Assembly (NCBI RefSeq): GCF_003265705.1
Contig: NW_020312935.1
Location: forward strand, 8,583,995 to 8,647,994
Direction: 5' to 3'
DNA length: 64,000 nt
DNA from: Callorhinus ursinus
Lineage: Eukaryota > Chordata > Mammalia > Carnivora > Otariidae
In this document: piece after piece, positions 11,886 to 24,900 of the stretch
Numbering within the stretch: the stretch's first letter is position 1
Layout of the letters: every line of letters starts with the position of its first letter
Notes under the pieces: generated by a model
The model's database searches: none
The model's input: only the letters and a program-made list of their open reading frames with translations
Told to the model about the DNA's origin: nothing
Made by a program: the position numbers and the translations under genes

Positions 11886-13639
11886 ATCCTGCAATAGCTT
11901 GAGGTGTACGTAATGCTTTAGGTCCATAATGCTAGAAAACAAAATGATGGTTCCAGCAGAATCCCACAGAAGACAGGGCTGGCTTGGGGAAGATGACAAT
12001 CCCGGAGCCCATCCCAGTGGGCAGAGGTCAGGGAACTATGGAGAAGCCTATGTCACACAGTGGGTGGGAGAAGTGGCAGCCCCAGTTACACTATATGAAA
12101 TGGCTTTCTTGGAGAAAAGTGATACAAGAAGAAGGAGAACAAGACAGTGCTTTTGAGGAGCCAGGAGTCCTGACTCGAGTTTCCTGCAGATGTCCAAGCC
12201 AACCACACAGAGCTTTCACTATGGCATTACTGTCTTCTCCTTGTAATCCTTTTATTTTCCAAATACAGACCTTTATTTGTTCAAAAGAATAAAGGGGGAG
12301 ATAATAGATTTCTGTCTGCCTTGGTTTTACTACAACTGTAGAATTGTTTCTAGACATGAAAACCCCAGTTATCAAAACAAAACAAAACAAAACAAAAACA
12401 AAACACTAACAAATTGGCATCTAAGTGGTAAAAGATTTTCAAACCATTTCAAAAGAATAAGGGCGAAAGTTTAGAGTCTTGTTAGATTAGAAAATAGACC
12501 TGTCTGGACATGTTTAGGACTAATAATAATCCCAAAGATTATCCTGTGGGGTACGGTTGGGCTTCCTCTAGGTGGGTTGATGGGCAGGAATAATAATAAA
12601 AAATACATATTTTCAGTGTAAGGAAGGAATGAGGACTATGGAATTTATGTCTTTGGAAAACAATAAGCTCCTCATTACTGGTAGTATTTAAAGAGATGTT
12701 ACAGAATCACTGGTGAGGAGTATTGCTTATCCATAGTGTCTGGGATGAGGAGAGAATCTAAGGGTCCTATTTTTTTTTTTCTAGTTCTAAATACTCTTAC
12801 CAAGCACAGGAATGTTAAGGTTGGGTGGGGCTACTACGAGGGTAATACAGGGGATATTATAGAGCCTAACACCTATATTTCTCCTTGTAACAATGAGTAT
12901 TTTTATATAGCCCCCTTGTTAGAAAATCCAGTTTTCCTCCTCTGCAAAAAAGGAACCCCATGGAACTTTAATATCAAAATATTTCATGCTTTGCATTTTT
13001 GTTTTTCTTGCAGAATATATTTGAGTATCCAACCTTGCATTTTCAGAAGGTATTGCTCATTTTGACAAATTGCCAAAAAAGGGGACATTTGAAAGCTAAT
13101 TTCAAATTGTTTTTCCATAAGGCCTGGACCCATAACTATTCAATGACTTCATCTCCCTATGATTTATGGGCAGAAATGAGTCAGTGGTGTTGTCCAACTA
13201 AATGATGGTCTCTTGTGGATTTAATTCTCACATATTCTTTCAAAATGTGTACCTTTAAGTCTTGACATTTGTTAAATGCTAAAATCACATTACTCATTTA
13301 CAATGAGAATTTTTTGAGAAAAATAAGAAATTGAAGGCAGCAGACACAAAAATCTATTTATAACACATATGAAGAAATGTTAAAAACCAGTTTGGCAAGA
13401 AGGGACCTACCAGCTTCAGTTTCTGCGTTTATAGGTCAAAATAGCCAAGTACTGGCAATTTCAATACAAAAATAATTAGGAGGAGGAGGTGGGGGAGGAG
13501 GGGAGACAAAGATGAAGAAGAAAAATATGAGAAGAAAAACAGTAAAATTAAATGTTAATTAAATAAAAAATTAAATGATACATATTTTCAAATATACAAA
13601 TTGAAAATATGAGCAACAATAATGATCAAGATCTCAATT
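11886..13639. other. Unassigned stretch with small simple repeats
   Basis: An (AAAAC)n run lies at 12375-12407. A purine-rich G-tract region (GGAGGAGGAGGTGGGGGAGGAGGGG) lies near 13480-13504. Short frames at 11929-12390 and 12736-13205 show no recognisable protein. Confidence 0.5.
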
Positions 13640-14772
13640 GTAATGAAAATATCCTTATGTAAAAAAAAGAACCTCAACCTGTCCTTCACACCTTATACAA
13701 AAATCAACTAAAAATGGTTAATAGATCTGAATGTTAAGGCTTAAAACTATGAAATGTCAAGAAGAAATATAGGAGAAAATACTTGTGACCTTGGGTTAGA
13801 CAAAGATATTTTAGCCTGATGTATAAAGGAAAAATCTGGACAAGTTTTACTTCATCATAATTATGAACTTCTGCTCCTAATGAAAGGACAAGTTTCAGAC
13901 TGGTTAAAAAATAATACACTCACATATTTTGTTAAGGGACCTGTATCCAGAAAACCTAAATACCTCTTAAAATGCAATGATTGTAAAACAATCAAATTTA
14001 TTAAAATGCATGAAAGATCTGAACGGATACTTCACTAAAGAAGGCGTATAGATGAAAAATAAACACAGGCAAAGATGCTGAACAGAATTCATCATTAGAG
14101 AAACACAAATTAAAGCCTCAATGAAAACCACTACTACACACCTATTAGAAGAGAGGACATAAAACACACACAAACAACAAAAATACCAAGCAAGTGTTGG
14201 TGAGAACATTGACCAACTGGAATTCTCATTCAGGGCTGGTTATGTGCAAAATAGTACAACCGATTTGGAAAAACTTTAAGCAATTTCTCATAGTTAGATA
14301 TACCAACTCTGAAGCAAAAACCCTATATGCAAATTTTACATTGGCTTTATTCATAACCACTAAAAACTGGAAAGAGCTTAAAATGTTCATAAACTGGGGA
14401 ATTAGTAAATAAACTGTGGTACATCCAGTAACAAGAAGGAACTATTGATACACTTACCAACATGGATGAGTTTTGAAATCATTTATGCTCAGTGAAAGAA
14501 GCTGGCCTCAAAAGGTTACATTCTGCATGTTTCCATTTATATAACATTCTTGCTAAGGCAAAAGAATAGGGAAGTAAGCAGACCAGTGTTTACCAAGGGT
14601 CGGGGGCTGGGGAAGAACTTGACTACAGAGGGAGATGGGGGAATTTTCTTCTATGTCTTAATTACAATGGTGCTCACATGACTGTATTTGTCAAGAGGAG
14701 CAGAACCATGTGTTTAAAAGTGTGTATTTTACTGCCATAACTTATACCTCAGTAAAATAAACGGGGGAAAAA
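13640..14772 (+). repeat. Old L1 LINE 3' region
   Basis: Colinear L1 ORF2-end and 3' UTR wording, heavily decayed: GATACTTCACTAAAGAAGGCGTATAGATG…, GTGTTGGTGAGAACATTGACCAACTGGAATTCTCAT…, AAACTGTGGTACATCCAGTAACAAG…, then GGTCGGGGGCTGGGGAAG and a final CTCAGTAAAATAAACGGGGGAAAAA. No functional frame. Confidence 0.8.
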
Positions 14773-16239
14773 TATTAGGCGACGACACTTGTCAGCCTTA
14801 GTAAACAAGAGCATCTCTACCCTCTGCGACCCTCCCAGCAGGCTTTGTGGTCCAGATCGGAAACCCCAGAAGGTGGAGACCCAGCCACTAGGCATACCTA
14901 TGTGTACTTAACATCGGGTGGGCCTCTCGTCAATGCCAGACAGCTTCTCAAGCTGCCAGCATGGATTTCTCAACTCCCATTAATCCCATTAAGAACAAGC
15001 CAATGACTTTAATTTGGATTCCTGATTGAACTATAAAGAGCACTCCATCTGCTTGGTAGACTAAGCAACAGACAGGCCAACACTTCCCAGAGAGGAATTC
15101 ACTTAAATGCTCAAATTGGGAAAATGGGAAACAGAAGATGCTGGTGCCAAACCTCTGATGAGTTAGGGAGGGCTCCTTCAGGCCAAGCGTGAGACAGAAC
15201 ATTTTCTTAATATACCCATTTATCACTTCTAGGCCCATCTGGCATTTGTGGGGGGGGGGGGGGCTGCAGAAAGGTGACTGAATCTGTGAATATGACCGAT
15301 AAACGTCATTTCCATCATCCCTTCATGCAGTTCCTCTCCAGACTTCCAGGCTTGCCCCAAGCAGTCCTGTTGAAGGACTGCTTCTGTAGTGGGCAGAAAG
15401 GGGTGTCTTCCAACAGGTAGCTGTGTGCTCACATCTTACTTGCTACTTTTCTTAAATTAAAAAAAAATAATAATAATACATTGTTTTAGTAGGAAAGTAG
15501 AACTTGTAGTGACCTAGGAATACTAAAGAACTCTCAAGTCCAGAAAGCTGTGTGATGAAACCAACTATCAAGCAGGTAATCCCAACTACACGGATTCTGT
15601 CTTTGCTCACTCAGTGTCTTTACCTCGCTCATCCTCAGAGGCAGAGCCTACATGGCCAAGTTGGTTGCTTGCTGCTTTTGAGGTCCAAAGTAAGGAGGAG
15701 AGTGGGAGACAGAATATGAATGAGGCCTTTAGGATGGGACTAGGATAAACATTGTTTAGGGACAGGCAGGGAGAGGCAGGCGAGAAGTTACACTGTGAAG
15801 AAAATGGACGGAAGAGAAAGTAAGACTTCAAGCTTCATTGCCGTAATCCACATTCAAGATAAATCAGGAAAAACAAACAAAACAAAGCAACAACAACAAA
15901 AAAAACCCTGAGTTGGCTTGCAATTAATTTGGGTTACTCAACTTTTGTTGCTTTCAATTCTTTTTCTTGTTCTGCTCTAAATTTTACCAGATCTCTGAGC
16001 TCCGGTCACAACTATGATGGACTTTTTGCCTTAGACTTGGTCGATAAACTTGCCTTTCCCCTATTTTTCACTCTTTCAAATAATTGACCATTGAAACATT
16101 GGTTTTACCTTAGAAATGTTTCTTCTTCTCCATACACGTGCCATCACTGTTCTATGTGAAGAAACTTTTGAAACAGCCTCCTCAACCATCTATCTACCTA
16201 CCTAGTCTATCTTCATTAATCCTTTCCCTGCAAGAGTGC
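14773..16239. other. Unassigned stretch with a G-run
   Basis: A run of 14 G lies at 15250-15263. Short A-rich runs lie near 15461-15478 and 15866-15905. No gene or confident repeat family. Confidence 0.5.
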
Positions 16240-16625
16240 CCCCCAAAATCTTCCTAGAATGCAAATCTGATTAGGATTCCAGTTGCTTAAAAGTCAAAAC
16301 TGCTTACAGAATGAAATAGAAACCAACCTCTAGCAAGGTATTTGAGATCTTCCATGATTTCAGTCCAGCCCTTTCCATCCTCATCTCCCACCAAGCACCA
16401 AGAAATGATGATCTACCAGAAGTCCTCAAACCAGATCAGGCTCCATTTATTGCTTCTCACTGTCTTTGGGCATGCAGATCCCATTGCTTGGAACATTCTC
16501 CCTGTTTAACTGATCCTCCAATTTCTGCTCTTCCTTCCTTATCACTTCAAAGCATCATCTCTTTTCTGGAATCTCTCCTCTATTCTTCTTTGACATCCTA
16601 AGTTTCTGATCACCCTCTCTCCCAC
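16240..16625 (+). repeat. L2 LINE fragment
   Basis: Colinear L2 text: AAGTCAAAACTGCTTACAGAATG…, GAGATCTTCCATGATTTCAGTCCAGCC…, GGGCATGCAGATCCCATTGCTTGGAACATTCTCCC…, CACTTCAAAGCATCATCTC. Confidence 0.7.
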
Positions 16626-16895
16626 AGCATAAATAAAAAAGGAATTATTGGACTAAATTAGTATTAGAAAAATATTTATCTTAAAAGGATCATTATTATA
16701 TGGAATACATCAGCTTCTCTTTGTTTTAAACCCCTCATTCCAGAATAACATCTTAGTTTTTTTAAGAAAAGGTCATTTAAAAGTTCTGCTTGAGTTTACT
16801 TTTCCTTATCAACTCTCCCCCAAAACATTAGGTCCCCAACTCTACCCCCAGTGAATTATGTAGCCACCTTATAATGAATACCACTAGCACAAATT
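16626..16895. other. Unassigned stretch
   Basis: AT-rich; nothing recognised. Confidence 0.5.
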
Positions 16896-17450
16896 ATAAC
16901 CTACTTTTTGGACAAGTGTATTAATATATAATTTATACATCATAAGACATGAATTTAAAGTGTACAACTCAGTGTTTTTTAATATATTGACAGGGCTTTG
17001 TGATGATGAGCACAATTTAATTTTAGAACATTTTCAGCCACCTTGAGAGGAGCACTGTATCCATCAGCAGTCACAACCCATTGCTCCAAGCCCCACTCCA
17101 CCTCCTGCTACTCATCAATATTCTGCCTCCATGCATTGTTCTATTCTGAACATTTCATATAAATATAGGGTCTTATGTGACTATTTCTTATATGTCCCAT
17201 ATTTCTTCATTGGAAATAGGACATTTAGATAACGTATTGTAGCAATATATTGTTTCTTGCATGTCTTGTAATTTTTTGGTTGAAAATTAGACATTTTAAA
17301 TAATATGTTGTAGCAACTCTGGTAACTAATCTCTCCCAGGGGATTATTGTGGTTGTTCATTTGCTTGGTCATGAATTTGTTTTGTGACTTGGCTGAATAA
17401 TTCTGTAAATTCTTTTCCCCAGTAGTGTGCAGTTTCCAATGTCCTGCTCA
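16896..17450 (-). repeat. Old L1 LINE 3' sequence, antisense
   Basis: Wording typical of antisense L1 3' UTRs: AATTTATACATCATAAGACATGAATTTAAAGTGTACAACTCAG…AGAACATTTTCAGCC…CATCAGCAGTCACAACCCATTGC…CTACTCATC. Then TTTCTTGCATGTCTTGTAATTTTTTGGTTGAAAATTAGACATTTTAAATAATATGTTGTAGCAACTCTGG. A related, more decayed form of that last sentence lies just upstream at 17211-17246. Confidence 0.55.
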
Positions 17451-17454
17451 GACT

Positions 17455-17486
17455 CCCCCCCCCCCCCTCCCCCCCCCCCCTTTTTT
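17455..17486. repeat. Poly(C) tract followed by T-run
   Basis: Thirteen C, one T, twelve C, then six T. The minus strand is G-rich and could form a quadruplex; sequencing errors are also likely here. Confidence 0.9.
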
Positions 17487-18119
17487 AAAATCTTTAGACA
17501 GGCTGCTAATGCTTGCCCTGGGGTCAGTATGAACCATGTATTGGTCAAAAGTTGTGCATAAGCCCCCTGGGCCAGTTGTATTTTTACCCTTTACCACTGT
17601 ATGTGTGTATGGCTTGGAGGCTGCTATCAGAGTTTAAGGAACTTATGGCATTTTGCCCCATCTTCAACGAGGTACTCATACATGGGAGGTTCCCTCTCTC
17701 AACTCTCCTGTGAAGGTACTTCCACGGGCATGCACACAGTCTTCCAGAATGACAAGGTTGAGCACGGCTTTTTTTGTAAGCCTGGTTACCTGGAGTTGCC
17801 TCTGCATCAAAGTACCTAGAGTTTGGTCAGAGGTTGTGTTTAAGCCTCACAGGCTTCTCTGCTCTGTGTGGCTGGGTCAGTGTGTGGTTTGAAAAATTCT
17901 TTCAAGTTCTTTCCTGCTTGCTCCTGAGTGGGTTTAGCCTAACACAGGTGCATAGCCTTCCGGGCTTCCAGAATTGACTCTAATCTTCCATTCTGTCAGT
18001 TTCCTGGGTTCCTTCTATTAAGCTTCTGTCAGCTCTGCCATTTTGCTTCAATCATGGAACTACCAGCCACCTCCGAATTGTTTTCCACAAAGATCCCCTT
18101 TGTTTTCTGCAACACTCGT
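17487..18119. other. Unassigned stretch
   Basis: GC content somewhat above the neighbours. Three overlapping short frames (17513-17892) show no recognisable protein. Confidence 0.5.
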
Positions 18120-18436
18120 TGTCTTAGTCCTTTTGGGCTGCTTAACAAAAACAAACATTGATTTCTCAGTTCTAGAGGCTGGGAGTCTGAGCTCTGGGTG
18201 GTGCTGGCATGGTTGGGTAAGGACCCTCTTCTTGGTTCATAGCCAGCACTCTCTCACTGTGTCTTCACATGGTAGAAGGGGCGAGACATCGCTCTGGATC
18301 CTAGTTTGTGAGGCACTAATCCCATTCCAGAAGGTTCCATCCTCATGACATAAGTACCCCCAAAGTACCATCACCTTTGGGGGTTAGGATTTCAACATAT
18401 GAATTTTGGGAGGACACAGACATTCAGACCGTATCA
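18120..18436 (-). mobile_element. MaLR-type LTR (MLT1/MST-like), solitary
   Basis: Minus-orientation ERVL-MaLR LTR. On the minus strand it begins TGATACGGTCTGAATGTCTGTGTCC, continues AAAATTCATATGTTGAAATCCTAACCCCCAAAGGTGATGG, then GGGATTAGTGCC, ATGTGAAGACACAGTGAGAGAGTGC, and ends GCAGCCCAAAAGGACTAAGACA. It keeps TG…CA ends, but no flanking 5-bp duplication is obvious. Non-coding. Confidence 0.85.
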
Positions 18437-19400
18437 CCTATAGACAAGGGAGCAGAGTGCAGAGCTCTTATCCATACTGTCTGCCCTTCCGCCAGGACAC
18501 TGCACGGGAACTGGGGATGGAACCCACTTTCCCCAGAATGACACAAATGCTCTATTAGTGAGCACTCTGGGAAAGTGGAAGCCCATGATCTTCTCAGCTT
18601 GCTTCTCCCAGCCTGGAACCCCCTCTCTAGGACTGCACAAGGGTGGAGGTGATGGAGAGTAGTTGATGGAGGGTGGTGTGGACAGGAAGCATTCTTGACC
18701 CATCCACCTGAAATAGAGCTTCCCCGCAGGAGTAAAGTTTAGGTAGAATACCTCTCAGTCACTATCGACTGGAATAGAGCACAGAGCCATTATGACATGG
18801 GGCTGGGGATAAAAACCACAAGCAGCCTGTCCCTCCCAGATAGGCTGGTAACCCCAGACTGTGAGCCTTGGAAGGCAGAGACTCTATCTTCTTGGGGTCA
18901 CTTGTCCAGAGGAGAGTGCCCATAAGAGAGTTTCTGTTATATGGGGCTAGGGGGAAAGGAAGCCGGTCCTGGCTCAAATACCACAGACTCTTGCTTTTTG
19001 TGTTGAAACTTAGTAAATTTTCTTAAATACACATTTCTTCATTTGAGTATGCCCTTGGGAAAATTTCTACACACTTTAAGTGATTGTTTTTGTTTTTTAT
19101 AATTTCCATCAATTAAATTTTCTTTTGCTGGGGAATGAGTCCACTGAACTACTTACTCTACCTGTTTAGAAGTTCTAGAATTATTGTTTTCCCATAACAA
19201 GTGCATAATATACCTAATTGGGGAATGAGTGAATGCTTTTGTCCATACATGACCTCTATTTGCTTACCTTAACACTTTGATTTTATCTACATAAACTGCT
19301 ATCTCTTAAGCTTAGATTCCAAATTTACTCCTCTCCCAACATATTCAGTTTCCATATACCATTCTGTTCTTTCTATGAAAATAAATATAGTTGCAAGTGT
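18437..19400. other. Unassigned stretch
   Basis: No gene or confident repeat. Confidence 0.5.
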
Positions 19401-19478
19401 TCATTGAGTTCTTGAGTTCATTGAGTTCTCCAAATCCTGTTCTTGAGTTCTTGAGTTCATTGAGTTCTCCAAATCCTG
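19401..19478. repeat. 39-bp tandem duplication
   Basis: Two adjacent 39-bp units (19401-19439 and 19440-19478). The last 32 bases are identical (GTTCTTGAGTTC…CAAATCCTG) and the first seven nearly so. Confidence 0.93.
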
Positions 19479-19543
19479 GCTTTATTTCTCTGTAACAGAT
19501 TTTTATGTGCTTAGCATATGGAAGGAGCTTGATAAATTTTAGT

Positions 19544-19652
19544 TTCCTTCCTTCCTTCCTTCCTTCCTTCCTTCCTTCCTTCCTTCCTTCNNNNNNNNNN
19601 TTCCTTCCTTCCTTCCTTCCTTCCTTCCTTCCTTCCTTCCTTCCTTCCTTCC
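19544..19652. repeat. (TTCC)n microsatellite containing a 10-N assembly gap
   Basis: Pure TTCC tetranucleotide array on both sides of ten N at 19591-19600. The true array length is unknown; the N-run is evidently a placeholder. The open frame crossing it is low-complexity artefact. Confidence 0.98.
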
Positions 19653-20725
19653 CTCTTTCCTCTGCATGTCTTATCTGCTATACTTTAGGTTTAGGTGCTA
19701 ACCAAACCTATCTTGTCTCTCTTGCTAGACTATTTGATCTCAGAGTGTAAGGAAACCTATTTTTCTTTCTCTGGATTCCCCATAGGCATGGCACTATACT
19801 TTTCAAGTCGCAGGCACTCAATACATGTCTGTTTATTGATTAACTATACAAAGTGGGGGTGCTCATGCTGGCATTCTTCCCAAGGGATTGAAGAAAGGCA
19901 GAAAGTGGTAAGAAAGAGACCCCCCCCCATGAGATTATGTATGTTTTAGCAGCAGATACAACTGTGGAGGAGGCTACTGGGCAATCTCACTTAGTTACCT
20001 GGACTAAATGTCATGCTTAGTCAGAGGTACATGAGAGGTGGAGGCAGTGGGAGACCTGGGTAACAATAAGTATATCATCATAAAATGTGGGAAGAATGAA
20101 TGCACTGACATTACTAAACACAGATTGCAGGAGTTTATGGAAATCTTGCCACAAAATTTTCTGGGGTAGCAGAAAGGCTTACAGTGAAAGGTGCAAAGAC
20201 CTTTCAAAAAGAGCTGATATTTGCACTTATGGAAACCAAACCATGGGGCTTGCCAAGAGAGAGGGGCAGGTAGGAGTAACAGCTGGATCAGAGCAGAGTT
20301 TGGATTGAACACATTGGGATGGTCTCCTGAGTACAATGCAAGGGTCAGAATCACCAGACAAGCTACAGAAATACATATGTTTATTGTATATTAAAATAGC
20401 CAGATTCTTCGTGCTCTGTGGGTGGGCTGGATGGAAATGACACTGACCAGGAAGGGAGCAAGTTGGCCTTGGTGTCTGATGTTGCATGTGTATGTGGGCT
20501 GAGAAGACTCAAGCACAAGTAAAATTTATGGGGACCCAAGTCTGATAACAAAGGAAGGCAAATGGAGACATCTGGGCTGTGCGCTTCTATGCACAAAACA
20601 TGGCCCTGGCAAAAAAGGAATATAAACATTTTGATGAGAAGCTTTTCTTACAAATTTACTGCAAATATTATACATTAAAAAATAATGCTTGTGCATTCAA
20701 AGTACTTAGAATATTCAGTAAAGTA
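19653..20725. other. Unassigned stretch
   Basis: Several overlapping short frames on both strands, none with a recognisable product. Confidence 0.5.
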
Positions 20726-21240
20726 GAAACAAAGGACTGAAAACAATCTACACAGAATCTGGCTGTCAACATTTCTGCTCCCTTTCCTTTCCCCCACCCT
20801 ACTTCTTTTCACTTTTAGACTATTTCATATGCAAGTTTTACCTGCTCATGATCATATTTGATGCACATTTCTACACCTGGCATCTTTCTCTTCACAATAC
20901 ATCGGGGGAAGCACCATTTTAATGGCTGTATAACAGTCCATCACATGAATGTGTTATCACTTAATAATTTCTTTCATTATCTATTTAGTTTTTTATTGTT
21001 ATACCAACAGGATGGGAAACTATGGTTTGATAAATATATTTCTGCAAATATATTTATGCATATTTATTTCCCCCTGTCTTAGGTTACTTCATTTGGATGG
21101 ATTTCCAGAATTGGAATTGCTAGATCATAATAACCCTGTATGAACATTTTTAAGACTCTTGATCCATTAATGCCAAGTTGCTCTGCAAGACTTCCATATC
21201 AATCTATATTTCCATGCAGAGTATGGGAGTTCTTAGAAAG
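20726..21240 (-). repeat. Old L1 LINE 3' region, antisense
   Basis: Antisense L1 3' wording: ATGGCTGTATAACAGTCCATCACATGAATGTG…, TTGTTATACCAACAGGATGGG…, GATGGATTTCCAGAATTGGAATTGCTAGATCATAA…, CCAAGTTGCTCTGCAAGACTTCC, GCAGAGTATGGGAG. Strongly decayed. Confidence 0.6.
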
Positions 21241-21772
21241 ATAAATATTAAGACACAGAGAGAGTATACCAGAGTTTCTAGATAAGACTTAATGGAATGA
21301 GCTGCTGGGTATCACCCAAGAGATGAAAAGGAATAAAATCACATCAGTGATGTACAAATAGAGAATATTCCTGGCATACACTTGAGTAATAAACGGTGCT
21401 TGTTCTCAGATAATCACCTTTATTCAAGAGCCAAACTCTATGATACCACTTCCATGACGCCTCCCCACATTACTCTAGTCAAAATGGCTATTCTACCAGA
21501 TACTCCTTCAGAACTTTTTTTTCTGATCCCTCTTACTGAAGTTAGCTCTGCCCACAGCACCTACTCAATCCAGGTTAAATCGCAAGTATACATACAATTT
21601 TTGCTGAATTTAATTTGTATGTTCAAAGGCCATGGGAATATGAAAAGGAAGAAGGCAGGAAGCAGGATGAGCTGGGAATGAGTATGTGGGGGGGGCAGGA
21701 TGAAGTTAGTGGATTAGTTTATTTTGCAAGGTTGGCTTTCTCTTTGGTCATGATAAGGAGACGATTGGCATC
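21241..21772. other. Unassigned stretch
   Basis: No gene or confident repeat. Confidence 0.5.
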
Positions 21773-21997
21773 AAGATTTTCTGAAGCCATACGGGCACCT
21801 GGGTGGCTCAGTCAGTTAAGCGTCTGCCTTCGGGGTCCTGGGATCGAGCCCTGCATTAGCCTCCCTGCTCCATTGGGAGTCTGCTTCTCCCTCTCCCCTT
21901 CCCCCTGCTCTGCTCTCTCTTTCTGGCTCTCTTTCAAATAAATGAAATTTAAAAATCTTGTAAAAAACAAATAAAAATAAAGATTTTCTGAAGCCAT
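21773..21997 (+). mobile_element. Can-SINE (SINEC), complete, with 18-bp TSDs
   Basis: Plus-orientation body 21791-21979. Head GGGCACCTGGGTGGCTCAGT, B-box-like GGGATCGAGCCCTGC, CT-rich middle and an AATAAA-containing A-rich tail. Perfect 18-bp TSDs (AAGATTTTCTGAAGCCAT) lie at 21773-21790 and 21980-21997. Confidence 0.96.
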
Positions 21998-24900
21998 TAG
22001 GGAGGAGAGACTAAGCAAACCAGTGTAGGCTCAGGTCATCTCATATATGGAGGCATAAGACTGAGTGAGTAACTCATACCTTGAGAAGGGTGCTGACATC
22101 TGTGCACCATGTTAGGGTCTCATGATAGTCATAACCAGACCAAACTTCTGTACGTGGTGCTGGCAATGGGGGTGGGTCAGTGTTTCTTAAAGGGAATAGG
22201 TACTCCAGCTATCAACTGCCCTGGGAAGAAGTCATCCTTCTTAGGTAGGAAAGAACCAGAATGAGAAAATCTTATTTCTGTAGAGGCAATCAGTGTAGTC
22301 TGTGTCCTGAGGAGGGAAAAAAAAAGTAGGCTGTACTTCGCTCCACTATAATGAAACCTTCAGTACAACCTTCATACACATTGCTAGCCATGTCTGTGCA
22401 ACCCTATGTGGATCTCAGGGAAAGGGCTTACCCCAGGACCAGAGGAAAGGAAGCTAGAAGAGCACAGAGGGGACATGCCTAGAGTCACCATCAAGACACA
22501 GCATTGCCCAGGCAATGGTGATTTGATCTTCAGGGTCACTTCCAGAGAGCGAGCTAAGGCCAATGAAATAAGGAGCTACAGAAAAAGCCATGGGACCTGC
22601 TCTTGAGCAGACCTGAAGCACCACCTTGGGAACCCATCAAGAATACCTCATGACTGCATTAGGCATGACCAGTTTCCAAACATAAAGTGTGGAAGGAGCT
22701 GTGATCACTATAACTCATGTCATGTAGCAATACAATAGAGACAAGAACAGCTACTCTGCTCAGGCTCCTCTCGTCCCCTCACTGCAGGACTTCCACATGT
22801 GTAGACTTAGTAATTTCTCATGATTACCTTATATATCCACTGTATATTTATACATTTTGCTTCTAAAGAGATGACTTACATATGGTTTATATTAAACATA
22901 GGTATTAAATTCTGGGTCAAGAAAGTCAGAATCTAGCCACCTATAAAGAAAAGTTCAAAGAAAAGAAGAATAAGAAAGCTTAAAGTGGGAGAAACTGATC
23001 TCTCTTTAACAAGCAAAAAAAAGTAAAATATGAAACCTATGAACTTAATTAACCAAGATGCTAAAGATATAATAGAGGTGCTGGAGATCTATATACATTT
23101 ACAAAATAAAGTGAAGGCATTTTATTAGAAGTTTTGTAAATACCCCTTGGATCAGGGTGATATGTTTATGGGTGATTGGAACGTTTTATGTAATGTTGAT
23201 TTGATACATTCACTGCTAGTGTTTAAAATTAAAGCAGGTGATCTTGGAATGGAAAGACAAAGGCCAACTTGGAAAACAAAGACTTTTCAAGATGTCAAGA
23301 AAGCTTTACAAGATATCTTTTAGGTTTCAAGGAAGAGGTGTGGATGTGATCCACTCAGAGGAAGGAATGATCAAGCTTCAAAAATATGGGGCTCATTAAA
23401 AAATTGATGAACATCTATTGTACAGCTACACTGTTGAGAAAAAGGCTTACATGTGTAATATAATATATATAATTATATATAATATATCTTTATTATATAT
23501 AATTATATATGTGTATATATATAAGTACAAACATTGGAAGCAATTAATTGCCATAAAAGTATACAAAAAGTATACAGTTATTTTGAGAAGTTGCTATCAT
23601 TATTAATGTAATTTAGGTAAATTATTCCCAGATGGACCATTCCTTCTTTCAGGAGCATATTCTTCATCTTTGCATGTGCAAATGCCACCAGTATCTGTTA
23701 TGTTCCAAACCAAGACCCCTTTTCCCTGATCAATGGTGTTTTATATTTCTAAGTCACTTAATCAAAATAATTTCTTTTAGACATATTCAGTGTCTGCTCT
23801 GGAATTCCCAACTTTAGCATTTTTATGTTTCATGGGTGTTTGGTAAACATAGACCAAATCCACGCAGGACAAAGGTTTATATTCTTCAAGAATTTTAGTT
23901 TCAGTAATGTATCAGTTGTGAAAATCAGTCTCATCTGCAAATGTATACTAAAGTAGAATTACTTTGGTCCCCTTCAACTTCAATATTTGATAGCCCTGTG
24001 AATCAAACAGAAAATAAATAGCCCCACTGGTGAGCTTTGATTGACATAGCCCATCTATTTTGGGCAAAGTTCTGTGCTCAGCATGGGGATGGCAGAATCA
24101 ATAGAACTCTAAAGCCTCAAACTCATCTTGGAGATGTTTGAATGCCCAAATGGAAATGTTGACCTTTTCTTGTTGGAAACTCACTTCCCCACTTAATGAA
24201 GTTGTAGCTGCAAAGGAAAGTGCAGGGTCAGCTGGAGTCAGAAAATAATTTCATACGGATTGGATGTTGATCATTCTTGACATCAAATTCCATACCTGGA
24301 ACCTGTCACTCCAGACCCTCATTAGAGGGCATAACCTTGAATGGCCTGGTCTCTAGCTCCTCTCTGAAGCAGAGCCAAGAGAAATGAGATTTCAGGAAGA
24401 CTCACTAAGGGGCAAGTCACCCAACCATTCTCCACAGGACTCAAAGGTGGATCAAACAAGATGTTGAAAAGCTATCACCTGAGAGGTTGCAAAGGAAATA
24501 AAGAAAAATGATCTAAAATTCTGGCTTCCCTCCATTTTGAGGAAAAGGAAAGGTGACATGTTCTTGAGCACACTGATCTTAGAAATGGATGTTGAGGACA
24601 CAGCTTACCCTGGGATCAGGATGAGGTCCAGAGATTTTTCAGTGGAAACCCCAATAGCTGAGGGAAAACTAGATTCCCCTGATACCCCAGTATGAAGGGT
24701 ATGGTCCTTTTAAAGTTCCTAACTGTGAGGATACCAGAACTGGTACCAGTTTCTCTGTCTCTGGATATGCTGAGTTTGTCACTGGTGGGAATGGTTGGCC
24801 CCTCCAATCCCTTTGTGTTGTATCTGAGCAGAGAGATAACTTTTTTTCCCTGAGGTCAGAAGACTTCAACAAAGACTAAGGTCAGAAATGGTAAGGAAAC

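Noticed and set aside
19505..19750. Frame with repeated FLPS units
   Set aside because: It is a translation of the (TTCC)n array, including the N gap.
21791..21860. tRNA-like A and B box sequence in the SINE heads
   Set aside because: These are tRNA-derived SINE heads with the usual Can-SINE body and TSDs, not functional tRNA genes.
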